Shown here: positions 16,119-23,298 of the stretch, one piece after another
Layout of the letters: each line of letters opens with the position of its first letter
How positions within the stretch are numbered: position 1 is the stretch's first letter
Source: Bacteroidaceae bacterium
GTDB lineage: Bacteria; Bacteroidota; Bacteroidia; Bacteroidales; Barnesiellaceae_A
Length of the DNA stretch: 37,791 bases
NCBI GenBank assembly: GCA_017555825.1
Contig: JAFZFQ010000026.1
Coordinates: forward strand, 1 to 37,791
Direction of reading: 5' to 3'
The notes under the pieces: model-generated
The model's input: the letters and a program-made list of their open reading frames with translations, nothing else
Databases searched by the model: none
Told to the model about the DNA's origin: nothing
Position numbers and translations under genes: made by a program

Positions 16119-17465
16119 TTAGTTGTTTAAATTCTTTTTTGTATATGCTATCCATTGCGGGTCTATACCGAGGCTCTCGGCTATGGCAATGGCTTCGTGA
16201 GGTACCTCGCCACAGTGTGTTTCCTCAAGTGTATAGTCCATTTTTCCATCTTTCAAGCCTTTCACTCGGTAACGTTTTACCGATTGGTTCTCAATGTTAT
16301 AGTGTGTAGTGACTATAAATGCACCATTGTTATTGCCTATAACTTCGAGCAAACCCTCGACCAATGCTGTACCCTCAACGGGGTTGGTAGTACGTGCCGG
16401 TTCGTCAATAAGGGCGAGTATCTTGTGTCCGGCTCTTATCTTCTTTATCACGGAGTCTATAGCCAATATCTCTCCGGCAAATGAAGATACACCTTTCACT
16501 ATGCTTTGCTCGTCGCCAATGCACAATGCAATCTCCTCTACAGGTTCTATTGTGCACGATTGAGCTGCAACGCCAAATCCATATTGAGCCAGGAGTTGAT
16601 TGAGTGCCAACGACTTTAGCACTACGCTCTTACCACCCATATTGGCACCAATGATTGTTACCGGTGTGTGCTCAAATGTAATGTCTACCGGCATAAAGTC
16701 CTTGCCTTGCTCGGCAAGATGTGCTTTTACTGCCGGATGAAACATATTATTATATAATGTGTATTCGCCCATGGCAATATTGGGGAAACACAGATTCATC
16801 GTCTTTATTTGTTCGGCCTTTGCAATGAGTATATCCAAGAAGGCCATGTTGTTGAGAGTTGTAGTCAACTCTACAGTGTGGGCTCGCAATTGTTGCGATA
16901 GGTTTTCTCGCACCTTCAACTCCAAGTCGGCGTGAAGTTGGAGCAGGGTGGCGAGTGCTTGTCTCTCCTCGTCGCTTGCATTGTCGCCCTGTGCCTGCAT
17001 AGCTTTCATCTGCTTGCGCACCTCACGGAGCTCGTCGCTATATGAGTCGTATACATAGAACGATGGAATGTTGAGGCCGTCGGGGTCTAATATCTCTACT
17101 ACCTTGTTGAGTTGCGGTAGTTCTACAGCGTTGATGCCGAGTTCTATGAGCAATTGACGAGTTTGCAGCGATAATAGCGCCAGGTGTTTTATCTCAAACA
17201 ACTCTATGTCGTCGAGAGTAGTGCCGTCGTTGAGTCGGCTCAAGGTGTTGTGTATGTCCTTGAGGCTCATGAGCTTGTGCGCTATCTTTGAGCACTCTTT
17301 GCTGTATATGTCATTGAGTCGGTCGTAGTATGCGTCTATCTCGCTCTTTGTGGTCATCATGTCGCTTGCGAGTAGCATCTTACGGCCACACGACGACATT
17401 ATGCACAATGAGTCGTACATAAAACGCAATCCACAATCTATTTCCAACGCCGACTTAAATGTCAT
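16119..17465 (-). CDS. kamC: lysine 5,6-aminomutase reactivase ATPase KamC (MutS-like)
   Basis: This 448-residue protein looks like the ATPase domain of MutS but lacks the mismatch-binding domains. It has the Walker A motif GANMGGKS at 273-280, the signature region SSFAGEILAI at about 327-336, Walker B ILALIDEP at 349-356, and TTHYN in the H-loop position. The first 260 residues are largely helical, resembling the MutS lever and clamp region. Genes of this kind sit in lysine and ornithine aminomutase operons and are named as reactivase ATPase subunits there. Its place between kamB and kamD supports that over DNA repair. The start overlaps the end of kamB by 11 bases, suggesting translational coupling. 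Confidence 0.9.
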   Translation of the reverse strand: MTFKSALEIDCGLRFMYDSLCIMSSCGRKMLLASDMMTTKSEIDAYYDRLNDIYSKECSKIAHKLMSLKDIHNTLSRLNDGTTLDDIELFEIKHLALLSLQTRQLLIELGINAVELPQLNKVVEILDPDGLNIPSFYVYDSYSDELREVRKQMKAMQAQGDNASDEERQALATLLQLHADLELKVRENLSQQLRAHTVELTTTLNNMAFLDILIAKAEQIKTMNLCFPNIAMGEYTLYNNMFHPAVKAHLAEQGKDFMPVDITFEHTPVTIIGANMGGKSVVLKSLALNQLLAQYGFGVAAQSCTIEPVEEIALCIGDEQSIVKGVSSFAGEILAIDSVIKKIRAGHKILALIDEPARTTNPVEGTALVEGLLEVIGNNNGAFIVTTHYNIENQSVKRYRVKGLKDGKMDYTLEETHCGEVPHEAIAIAESLGIDPQWIAYTKKNLNN

Positions 17466-18474
17466 ATTCGTTTTTTACTATATCATAAACGGGTAGCTTT
17501 ATTGCATCCCGGAGTTTGCTACACAATGTATCGCTATCCAAAACATATCCGTTTGGAGCGGTAGGGTTGACGCATACGGCAATGAGTTTGCTCTTCTGCA
17601 ACACCCTTATTTTTCCACCTCTTGCACAGAAGGTTCTGTAAGTTGTCTCGTTTACAAAAACCTTTGTAAAGTCTTTTACCACCAAGGTTACGTTTTTTAT
17701 GTTTTTTGACTCGGCAATGAGGTTGAGCAGCTTGTCGGTCAACGCACCTACGGTGTATATTATCTTCATGCCTTTGGTTATATCTACCTTGATGGTGTTT
17801 ATAGCCAGTGCCGAAGTTATTTTAAAGTCAACAAGGTTGCCCTCGTTGTCTACTCCCCACACGCCACTCTCTATGTCGCATAGGGTGTCGCGACTCTCGT
17901 CTTCGAGTTTATCGAGTCCTATCATCTCCACCACAAACTTGGTCTTCTGTACCAGAGTGTTGATATTTGACGATAGGGCAGCTCCGGTAGATAGTATCAT
18001 AGCCTTGCTTATGGCAGGCGATGCCGAGCTGAGTCGCGATATAGCACCATCGATAATGGTGAGTCCTATATCAAATTTTTTCATGCCCTCGACCCATCTG
18101 CGCAGAGATACTCCCGACGATGGACCCGATATGAGGGCTTTGCCTCCTATCACTACCTTGGCGGTAACAATGCGTCCCAAGGAGCTACGCTCGTTGGTTA
18201 TCTCGACCAATTCGCTCACCAATCGGCGCTCGCGGTAGTGTGCCTCGGCGGTAGATAGATACATGCCCTGACGCAAGTATATCTCGGGCTTGTGAGTGGC
18301 AGTTACTTGGTCTTTGTTCTCGCCATCTATTCCTATCGAGGTTACCGCTACGCTCTTTTCGTGTAGCGGCAACCTGCGTAGGATATAGTTCAGACACTCG
18401 GTTTTGCCCACGTTCTTCTCCAAGCCCACAATCGATAGGCTGTCGTATTTGAGAATTTCGCTTATAAAGGGCAT
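17455..18474 (-). CDS. kamB: lysine 5,6-aminomutase reactivase subunit KamB
   Basis: Predicted partner of KamC in keeping the B12-dependent aminomutase active. The 339-residue protein has a P-loop near the start, GLEKNVGKT at 17-25, within IVGLEKNVGKTECLNYILRR. This resembles nucleotide-binding chaperone proteins, though the rest is unlike common GTPases. A segment around ISGPSSGVSLRRWVEGM and another around DIGLTIIDGAISRLSS appear conserved in structure, the latter giving a Walker B-like Asp. It lies 18 bases after kamA and overlaps kamC. Function is inferred mainly from its fixed position in kam operons. Its own sequence says only that it binds a nucleotide. Confidence 0.85.
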   Translation of the reverse strand: MPFISEILKYDSLSIVGLEKNVGKTECLNYILRRLPLHEKSVAVTSIGIDGENKDQVTATHKPEIYLRQGMYLSTAEAHYRERRLVSELVEITNERSSLGRIVTAKVVIGGKALISGPSSGVSLRRWVEGMKKFDIGLTIIDGAISRLSSASPAISKAMILSTGAALSSNINTLVQKTKFVVEMIGLDKLEDESRDTLCDIESGVWGVDNEGNLVDFKITSALAINTIKVDITKGMKIIYTVGALTDKLLNLIAESKNIKNVTLVVKDFTKVFVNETTYRTFCARGGKIRVLQKSKLIAVCVNPTAPNGYVLDSDTLCSKLRDAIKLPVYDIVKNEYDI

Positions 18475-18492
18475 GACCTCGTGTTGGTAAGA

Positions 18493-19746
18493 TTATTCTT
18501 TGTGAGCTCTCTCTTTGCGGCTGAGGTGTGCGGGCTCGATAGTCATCTCTTTGCCTTGCAACAACGAAGAAACACCCTCGGTATTTTGTACCTTGGTCTC
18601 TTGGCAATACTTGCAGTTGCATTCGTTCTTGTAGTCGGTAGGCTCGGTATAAGTAGTGATTACACCCTCGAAGTTACGGAGAACTACGCGACCGGGCGAT
18701 TGAGATACAACGTATTGAGGCATAACGGGAGTCTTACCACCACCACCGGGTGCGTCAACCACAAATGTGGGAACAGCATAACCCGATGTGTGACCACGAA
18801 GACCCTCAATGATTTCGAGACCCTTAGATACGGGTGTTCTGAAGTGCTCGATACCCATAGACAAGTCGCATTGATAGATGTAGTAGGGACGTACTCTCAT
18901 CTTCACCAACTCGTGCATGAGTTTCTTCATTGTGTTTACACAGTCGTTTACACCTCTCAACAACACAGTTTGGTTACCCAAGGGTATACCTGCGTTGGCC
19001 AATTTGGCACATGCCTCGGTAGCCTCTTTAGTTACCTCTTGAGGGTGGTTGAAGTGAGTGTTCAACCATACGGGGTGATATTTCTTGAGCATGTTTACCA
19101 AGCTGTCGGTAATACGTTGAGGACATACAACGGGAGTTCTTGAGCCCAAGCGTACGATTTCAACGTGAGGTATTTGACGGAGGCGTGAGATGATATACTC
19201 CAAGCGCTCGTCGCTTACCATAAGAGCATCGCCACCCGAGAGGAGTACGTCGCGTACTTGGGGAGTCTTGGCAATATATTCGATAGCACGGTCGATGCGG
19301 TCTACTGCACTCTCAGCATCTTTTTGACCTGCAAAACGTCTTCTTGTACAGTGACGGCAGTACATAGAGCACATGTCGGTGATGAGAAGCAACACGCGAT
19401 CGGGGTAACGGTGAGTGAGACCGGGAACGGGCGAGTCTTCATCCTCGTGGAGGGGGTCAAGAAGGTCGGCGGGCGATTGGTAGGTCTCTTTGGCAGTGGG
19501 TACTGCTTGTTTTCTCACAGGACAATCGGGGTTGTTGGGGTCAATCAAACTTATGTAATAAGGAGTGATGGCCATTCTCAATGTTTGAAGAGTTTTCTTT
19601 ACACCCTCTTCCTCTTCGGGAGTGAGAGTTACATATTTCTTCAAGTCCTCAAGTGTCTCAATTCTATTTTTTACTTGCCATTTCCAGTCGTTCCATTGCT
19701 CGTCGGTAACGTTGGGAAACAGTTCGTATCTTCTCGATTCTGTCAT
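18493..19746 (-). CDS. kamA: lysine 2,3-aminomutase
   Basis: Radical SAM, PLP-dependent enzyme that converts L-lysine to L-beta-lysine, the first committed step. Its 417 residues match the clostridial enzyme in length. The cluster motif is Cys126-SMY-Cys130-RH-Cys133 (CxxxCxxC). The PLP lysine is in VVDAPGGGGKTP near residue 345. A C-terminal Cys-rich segment CNCKYCQE near residue 380 fits the zinc site. Segments LLSGGDALM and RLGSRTPVV are also typical. It is separated from kdd by 200 bases containing a strong hairpin, the largest gap in the operon, so it may head a second transcript. The enzyme is oxygen-sensitive, which agrees with an anaerobic host. Confidence 0.97.
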   Translation of the reverse strand: MTESRRYELFPNVTDEQWNDWKWQVKNRIETLEDLKKYVTLTPEEEEGVKKTLQTLRMAITPYYISLIDPNNPDCPVRKQAVPTAKETYQSPADLLDPLHEDEDSPVPGLTHRYPDRVLLLITDMCSMYCRHCTRRRFAGQKDAESAVDRIDRAIEYIAKTPQVRDVLLSGGDALMVSDERLEYIISRLRQIPHVEIVRLGSRTPVVCPQRITDSLVNMLKKYHPVWLNTHFNHPQEVTKEATEACAKLANAGIPLGNQTVLLRGVNDCVNTMKKLMHELVKMRVRPYYIYQCDLSMGIEHFRTPVSKGLEIIEGLRGHTSGYAVPTFVVDAPGGGGKTPVMPQYVVSQSPGRVVLRNFEGVITTYTEPTDYKNECNCKYCQETKVQNTEGVSSLLQGKEMTIEPAHLSRKERAHKE

Positions 19747-19862
19747 AGCGTTGATGTGTTTTTGACGAATTTTATGGTGTTTTTTTTAACTTTCAGTATT
19801 TCAATGTTATAGCTTGTTTTGCTCGGTGGGCATATACATTTATATAATGTGTCTACAAGAAA

Positions 19863-19911
19863 CACAATAGCCGGCAGTGGTATTACCCCTGCCGGTTTCA
19901 TGACTATTGTG
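19863..19911 (-). terminator. two-stage hairpin between kdd and kamA
   Basis: CACAATAG (19863-19870) pairs with CTATTGTG (19904-19911), and inside it CCGGCAG (19871-19877) pairs with CTGCCGG (19889-19895). On the minus strand the structure is followed by TTTCTTG. It lies in the 200-base gap inside the operon, so it may be a partial terminator, an attenuator or an RNA-processing/stability element rather than a full stop. Confidence 0.6.
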
Positions 19912-19946
19912 CTTTATGAATGTACATGCTTGTGAGTGCAAACGTA

Positions 19947-20987
19947 TTAAGCGTACAACTCAGTAAATACTTTTCTCAACTCTTCACACTCACGGAGTTC
20001 TTGGAGTGTGATTTCGGCGTGACCCTTGGTATAGCCATTACCCATAATCATGGTAACGTCGCTACCTACACCCTCGGCACCGAGAGCAGCCTTAGTGAAG
20101 CTTGTTGCCATTGAGAAGAAGTATACGATACCTGTGTTCTTGGTACAGAGAATAGAAGTCATCTCGGTAGCCTCGATGTTCACGTTGTTGATAGTGATGT
20201 CACACATTTCGCCCTTAGTGAGCTCTTCGATTTTGTTGAGTACAGCTACAGAGTCGGTAGCGTCGGCCGAGAATACGATGTCGCAGAAACCAAGTTTTTG
20301 CAAGCGCTCGGTACTCTTTTGGCTGTGGCAAAGACCGATAACCTTACCTGTTACGCCGGCACGTTTTTTAGCCTCGTAGCAGCAGAGCATACCCGATTTA
20401 CCACCTGCACCGATGATGAGCACTGTGTCGCCGGGTTTCACGAGCTTGGCAGTTTGTGCGGGAGCACCTGCAACGTCGAGAGCCGACAAAGCGAGTTTCT
20501 CGGGGAGGTCGGCGGGAATCTTAGCGTAGATACCGCTCTCGAAGAGGATAGCTTTACCTTTGATGTCAACTTGGTCTACATCGGGACGTACCTCAAGAAT
20601 CTCATCGATACGCAAGGGAGTGAGTGAGAGAGATACCAAAGTAGCGATTTTGTCGCCCACTTTGAGGTCGATTTTATCGGCGAGAGCGTCACCGATTTTC
20701 TCTACTGTACCGAGCAACATACCACCCGAACCGGTCCAGGGGTTACGGTGTTTACCTTGTGTCTCAACAATCCATTTCATTGTCTCTTTGATCTTCTCGA
20801 TGTCACCGTCACATCTTCTTGAGATTTCGGTGAATGAAGCAGAGTCGATATTGAGTGTTTGTACATCGATGAGAATCTCGTTGTCATAGATCTCATCCAT
20901 GTTGTTGTCAAGTTTGTTGGCGGGTTGAGGAAGAACGCCTTTGGGCTCGATTACGCGGTGGATACCGTATTTGTTACCTTTTTTCAT
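19947..20987 (-). CDS. kdd: L-erythro-3,5-diaminohexanoate dehydrogenase
   Basis: Kdd oxidatively deaminates 3,5-diaminohexanoate to 5-amino-3-oxohexanoate with NAD(P)+. The protein has 346 residues, close to known Kdd. It opens with KYGIHRVIEPKGVLPQPA, which is typical of the family, and has a Rossmann segment VLIIGAGGKSGMLCCYEAKKR at about residues 195-215. The C-terminal region has IMGNGYTKGHAEITLQELRE. It is distantly related to medium-chain dehydrogenases, but lack of the usual zinc ligands and its place beside kce and kamA identify it. It is the fourth gene of the operon and the last before the internal hairpin. Confidence 0.94.
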   Translation of the reverse strand: MKKGNKYGIHRVIEPKGVLPQPANKLDNNMDEIYDNEILIDVQTLNIDSASFTEISRRCDGDIEKIKETMKWIVETQGKHRNPWTGSGGMLLGTVEKIGDALADKIDLKVGDKIATLVSLSLTPLRIDEILEVRPDVDQVDIKGKAILFESGIYAKIPADLPEKLALSALDVAGAPAQTAKLVKPGDTVLIIGAGGKSGMLCCYEAKKRAGVTGKVIGLCHSQKSTERLQKLGFCDIVFSADATDSVAVLNKIEELTKGEMCDITINNVNIEATEMTSILCTKNTGIVYFFSMATSFTKAALGAEGVGSDVTMIMGNGYTKGHAEITLQELRECEELRKVFTELYA

Positions 20988-21029
20988 TGTCGTATGATTT
21001 ATTTGTTTGTTATTATTTCGATTGTAAGA

Positions 21030-21860
21030 TTATTTGTTGCGGGGAGGCAATGACAAGATTTCGCGAGCCTCGGCCGAAGTGGCGATTTCGCGACCCAACT
21101 CTTTGGCTATTCTCACTACCTTGGCTACCAATTCGCCATTAGACTTGGCAAGTACACCTTTTTCGAGGTTCAAGTTGTCTTCAAAACCTACACGTACGTT
21201 ACCGCCCATGGCAATAGCGTGAGCTGCCATAGTGAAGGCGTGGCGACCGATACCTGTTGCAGTCCATGTTGAGCCTGCGGGGATAGAGTTTACCAACCAA
21301 GCAAGGTTTTGTACTGTGGCGGGAGTACAGCCGGGAACACCCAATACGAAGTTGAATTGCATGGGAGCACCGGGCACTTGACCCTTTTGAGCCATCTTCA
21401 ACACTGTGTCGAGGTGACCCATCTCGAAGCACTCATACTCGGGCTTGATGTTGTTTTCGAGCATTCTCTTGCCGAAGTCGCGCATCATGGGCATGGTGTT
21501 TTCAAACACTTCGTCGCCAAAGTTGCAAGTACCGCAGTCGAGTGTTGCCATCTCGGGGAACAACTCGGTGGGTTGCAAGCGCTCCTCGGCGCTCATACCT
21601 ACTGCACCACCTGTCGAGGGGATGATGATAACATCGGGGCATACCTCGTAGATAGCGTCGATGCACTCTTTGAAGCGTGCTTTGCTTTGTGTGGGTGTGC
21701 CGTCGTCTTCGCGTACGTGCAAGTGAACGATTGCTGCACCGGCATCAACGGCCGACTTGGCTTCGCGCACAATCTCTTCTACAGTATAGGGTACTGCGGG
21801 ATTTTGTTCTTTGGTTACTTCTGCACCGCAAATGGCGGCTGTGATTATAAGTTTCTCCAT
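21030..21860 (-). CDS. kce: 3-keto-5-aminohexanoate cleavage enzyme
   Basis: Kce (BKACE/DUF849 family, 276 aa) joins 5-amino-3-oxohexanoate with acetyl-CoA to give L-3-aminobutyryl-CoA and acetoacetate. The zinc site is visible: His46 and His48 in VHLHVRE, with a Glu ligand in VGFEDNL (Glu227). The numbering agrees with characterised Kce. Other segments are PSTGGAVGMSAEERLQP, then LDCGTCNFGDEVFEN, and GIGRHAFTMAAHAIAMGG. It follows kal by 16 bases. The BKACE family holds many substrate types, and the neighbours kdd and kal fix this one. Confidence 0.96.
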   Translation of the reverse strand: MEKLIITAAICGAEVTKEQNPAVPYTVEEIVREAKSAVDAGAAIVHLHVREDDGTPTQSKARFKECIDAIYEVCPDVIIIPSTGGAVGMSAEERLQPTELFPEMATLDCGTCNFGDEVFENTMPMMRDFGKRMLENNIKPEYECFEMGHLDTVLKMAQKGQVPGAPMQFNFVLGVPGCTPATVQNLAWLVNSIPAGSTWTATGIGRHAFTMAAHAIAMGGNVRVGFEDNLNLEKGVLAKSNGELVAKVVRIAKELGREIATSAEAREILSLPPRNK

Positions 21861-21876
21861 ATCTTGTTATCGTCTA

Positions 21877-22263
21877 TTATTTTCTTTGACAGCTTTTGGG
21901 TGTTACGCAAGTACCGCTTGCACGGCACACTACGATGGGTTCTTCGAGTACATCACATGCCGAGGGTGAAATGTCGGGGCGGGGAACGATTACTTTGCGT
22001 GCCTCAAACACCATCTTGCGCGATGTGTTGCCTTCCGATACGATTTCGCCTTCTGCCTCGATATAGTCGCCGGCATATACGGGAGCCATAAACTCGATGT
22101 TGTCGTATGCTTTGAAGAGACCTTCGTCGCCGTCGCGTTGAATGAGAAGTTCGGTTGCTACATCACCAAAGAGTTGGAGCATGCGTGCACCGTCAACGAG
22201 GTTACCACCATAGTGAGCATCATGGCTGCTCATGCGAAGTCTGATAATAGATTTGTTTGCCAT
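21877..22263 (-). CDS. kal: L-3-aminobutyryl-CoA ammonia-lyase (deaminase)
   Basis: Small hotdog-fold protein (128 aa) that removes ammonia from L-3-aminobutyryl-CoA to give crotonyl-CoA. It begins [28 protein letters not shown], the characteristic N-terminus of Kal; the His-Asp-Ala-His-Tyr-Gly-Gly run is strongly conserved. The core helix [16 protein letters not shown] and the strand [12 protein letters not shown] follow. The C-terminus is Cys-containing ([11 protein letters not shown]). It lies between the CoA-transferase A gene (81-base gap) and kce. The fold alone would suggest an acyl-CoA thioesterase, so context is important here. Confidence 0.93.
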   Translation of the reverse strand: MANKSIIRLRMSSHDAHYGGNLVDGARMLQLFGDVATELLIQRDGDEGLFKAYDNIEFMAPVYAGDYIEAEGEIVSEGNTSRKMVFEARKVIVPRPDISPSACDVLEEPIVVCRASGTCVTPKSCQRK

Positions 22264-22344
22264 AGTATTGTGAATTATTTTTGAATTGTTTATTCTTGTT
22301 TTTGTTTCGCTTATCGCCCTACGATGTGGTCGTGTGGCGGGTTG

Positions 22345-22995
22345 TTATTGTTTCTTGTACAAGTAGTCGACATACACGCCCGATGTGTGGATTGTCTCGG
22401 GAGCCAATGTGCCGGTAGGTACTACCTCTACGGCCTCGGCAATTACGATGTCGGCGGCTGTGGCCATGAGGGGGTTGAAGTTTTGTGTTGTACCCTTGTA
22501 GATGAGGTTGCCGGCTTCGTCGGCGATAGATGCACCAATGATGGCTACATCGGCACCGAGGGGCTTCTCAAGGAGGTACTCTTTACCGTCTACCACTACT
22601 ACCTCTTTGCCTTCGGCTATGATAGTACCCAAACCTGTTGCTGTGAGTACACCGCCCAAGCCTGCGCCTTTGGCTCTGATGCGCTCGGCCAATGTGCCTT
22701 GAGGACAGAACTCAACCTCCAACTCGCCTGCATTCATTTGGTTTGATGTCTCGGGGTTGGTACCAATGTGCGATACGTAGAGTTTCTTTACTTGACGGTT
22801 AACGATGAGCTTGCCTATTGATTGATCGGGGAAAGCTGTGTCGTTACAGATGAGTGTCAAATCTTTTACACCCTTCTCTACAAGTGCGTCAACAATTTGG
22901 GTAGGTGCGCCAACGGCCAAAAAACCGCCCACCATAAGAGTCATGCCGTCCTTAATTAGGGCAACGGCCTCTTCAAGTGTTACTTGCTTCTTCAT
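22345..22995 (-). CDS. butyryl-CoA:acetoacetate CoA-transferase, subunit A
   Basis: The 216-residue alpha subunit of a 3-oxoacid CoA-transferase (AtoD/ScoA type). I chose the ATG at 22995, giving MKKQVTLEEAVALIKDGMTLMVGGF. The frame is open for 14 more codons, but that leader would overlap the -7 promoter box. Family features: MVGGFLAVGAPTQIVDAL, then CNDTAFPDQSIGKLI, then YVSHIGTNPETSNQMNAGE, and the CoA-binding EFCPQGTLAERIRAKGAGLGG. It is the first gene of the operon, whereas its B partner is the tenth (13085-13744). The unusual separation needs balanced expression across the whole transcript. Confidence 0.94.
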   Translation of the reverse strand: MKKQVTLEEAVALIKDGMTLMVGGFLAVGAPTQIVDALVEKGVKDLTLICNDTAFPDQSIGKLIVNRQVKKLYVSHIGTNPETSNQMNAGELEVEFCPQGTLAERIRAKGAGLGGVLTATGLGTIIAEGKEVVVVDGKEYLLEKPLGADVAIIGASIADEAGNLIYKGTTQNFNPLMATAADIVIAEAVEVVPTGTLAPETIHTSGVYVDYLYKKQ

Positions 22996-23034
22996 CGAAA
23001 TATATATTTTTTTAGTTTGTTTTCTATTATTGGG

Positions 23035-23042
23035 CAAATATA
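23035..23042 (-). promoter_or_regulatory. -7 promoter box of the lysine fermentation operon
   Basis: The minus strand reads TATATTTG, a full match to TAnnTTTG, 39 bases before the first ATG at 22995. No clear TTTG is seen at the expected -33 distance. The rest of the gap up to the nhaC-type stop codon at 23299 holds only the terminator at 23221-23270; a 70-codon minus-strand frame at 23054-23266 looks spurious. Confidence 0.6.
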
Positions 23043-23220
23043 ACGAAAAATATCTAAGAAACCACTGTGCGTAGTGCTTTATTTGACCTCTTTTTTAAAT
23101 AATGAGTCGTTTTTTGAAAAAAGTCAAAAAATGCGGTATAAAATTTACTCTTTTCGACCTCTTTTTTGTGCATTTCGCTCTTGTTCTTGTGCCGAGCGAT
23201 GGCTCTCTGAGGTTGTGTCG

Positions 23221-23270
23221 CAACAAAAATCGAGGCGGTGTACCACGTCCGATAGTTGTGGTGCACCGCC
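23221..23270 (-). terminator. intrinsic terminator after the NhaC-type carrier gene
   Basis: GGCGGTGTACCAC (23234-23246) pairs with GTGGTGCACCGCC (23258-23270), 13 pairs with one wobble. On the minus strand the hairpin is followed by TCGATTTTTGTTG. It separates the carrier gene from the lysine operon, so the two have distinct transcripts. Confidence 0.8.
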
Positions 23271-23298
23271 TTGTATAAGGGTTGTAAAAAGTGTATAT

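Noticed and set aside
16119..17465. MutS-family DNA repair gene
   Set aside because: Only the ATPase part is present, and its place between kamB and kamD fits an aminomutase reactivase better.
23054..23266. 70-codon open frame on the minus strand upstream of the lysine operon
   Set aside because: It is Lys-rich and low-complexity, spans the terminator hairpin at 23234-23270 and has no family resemblance.
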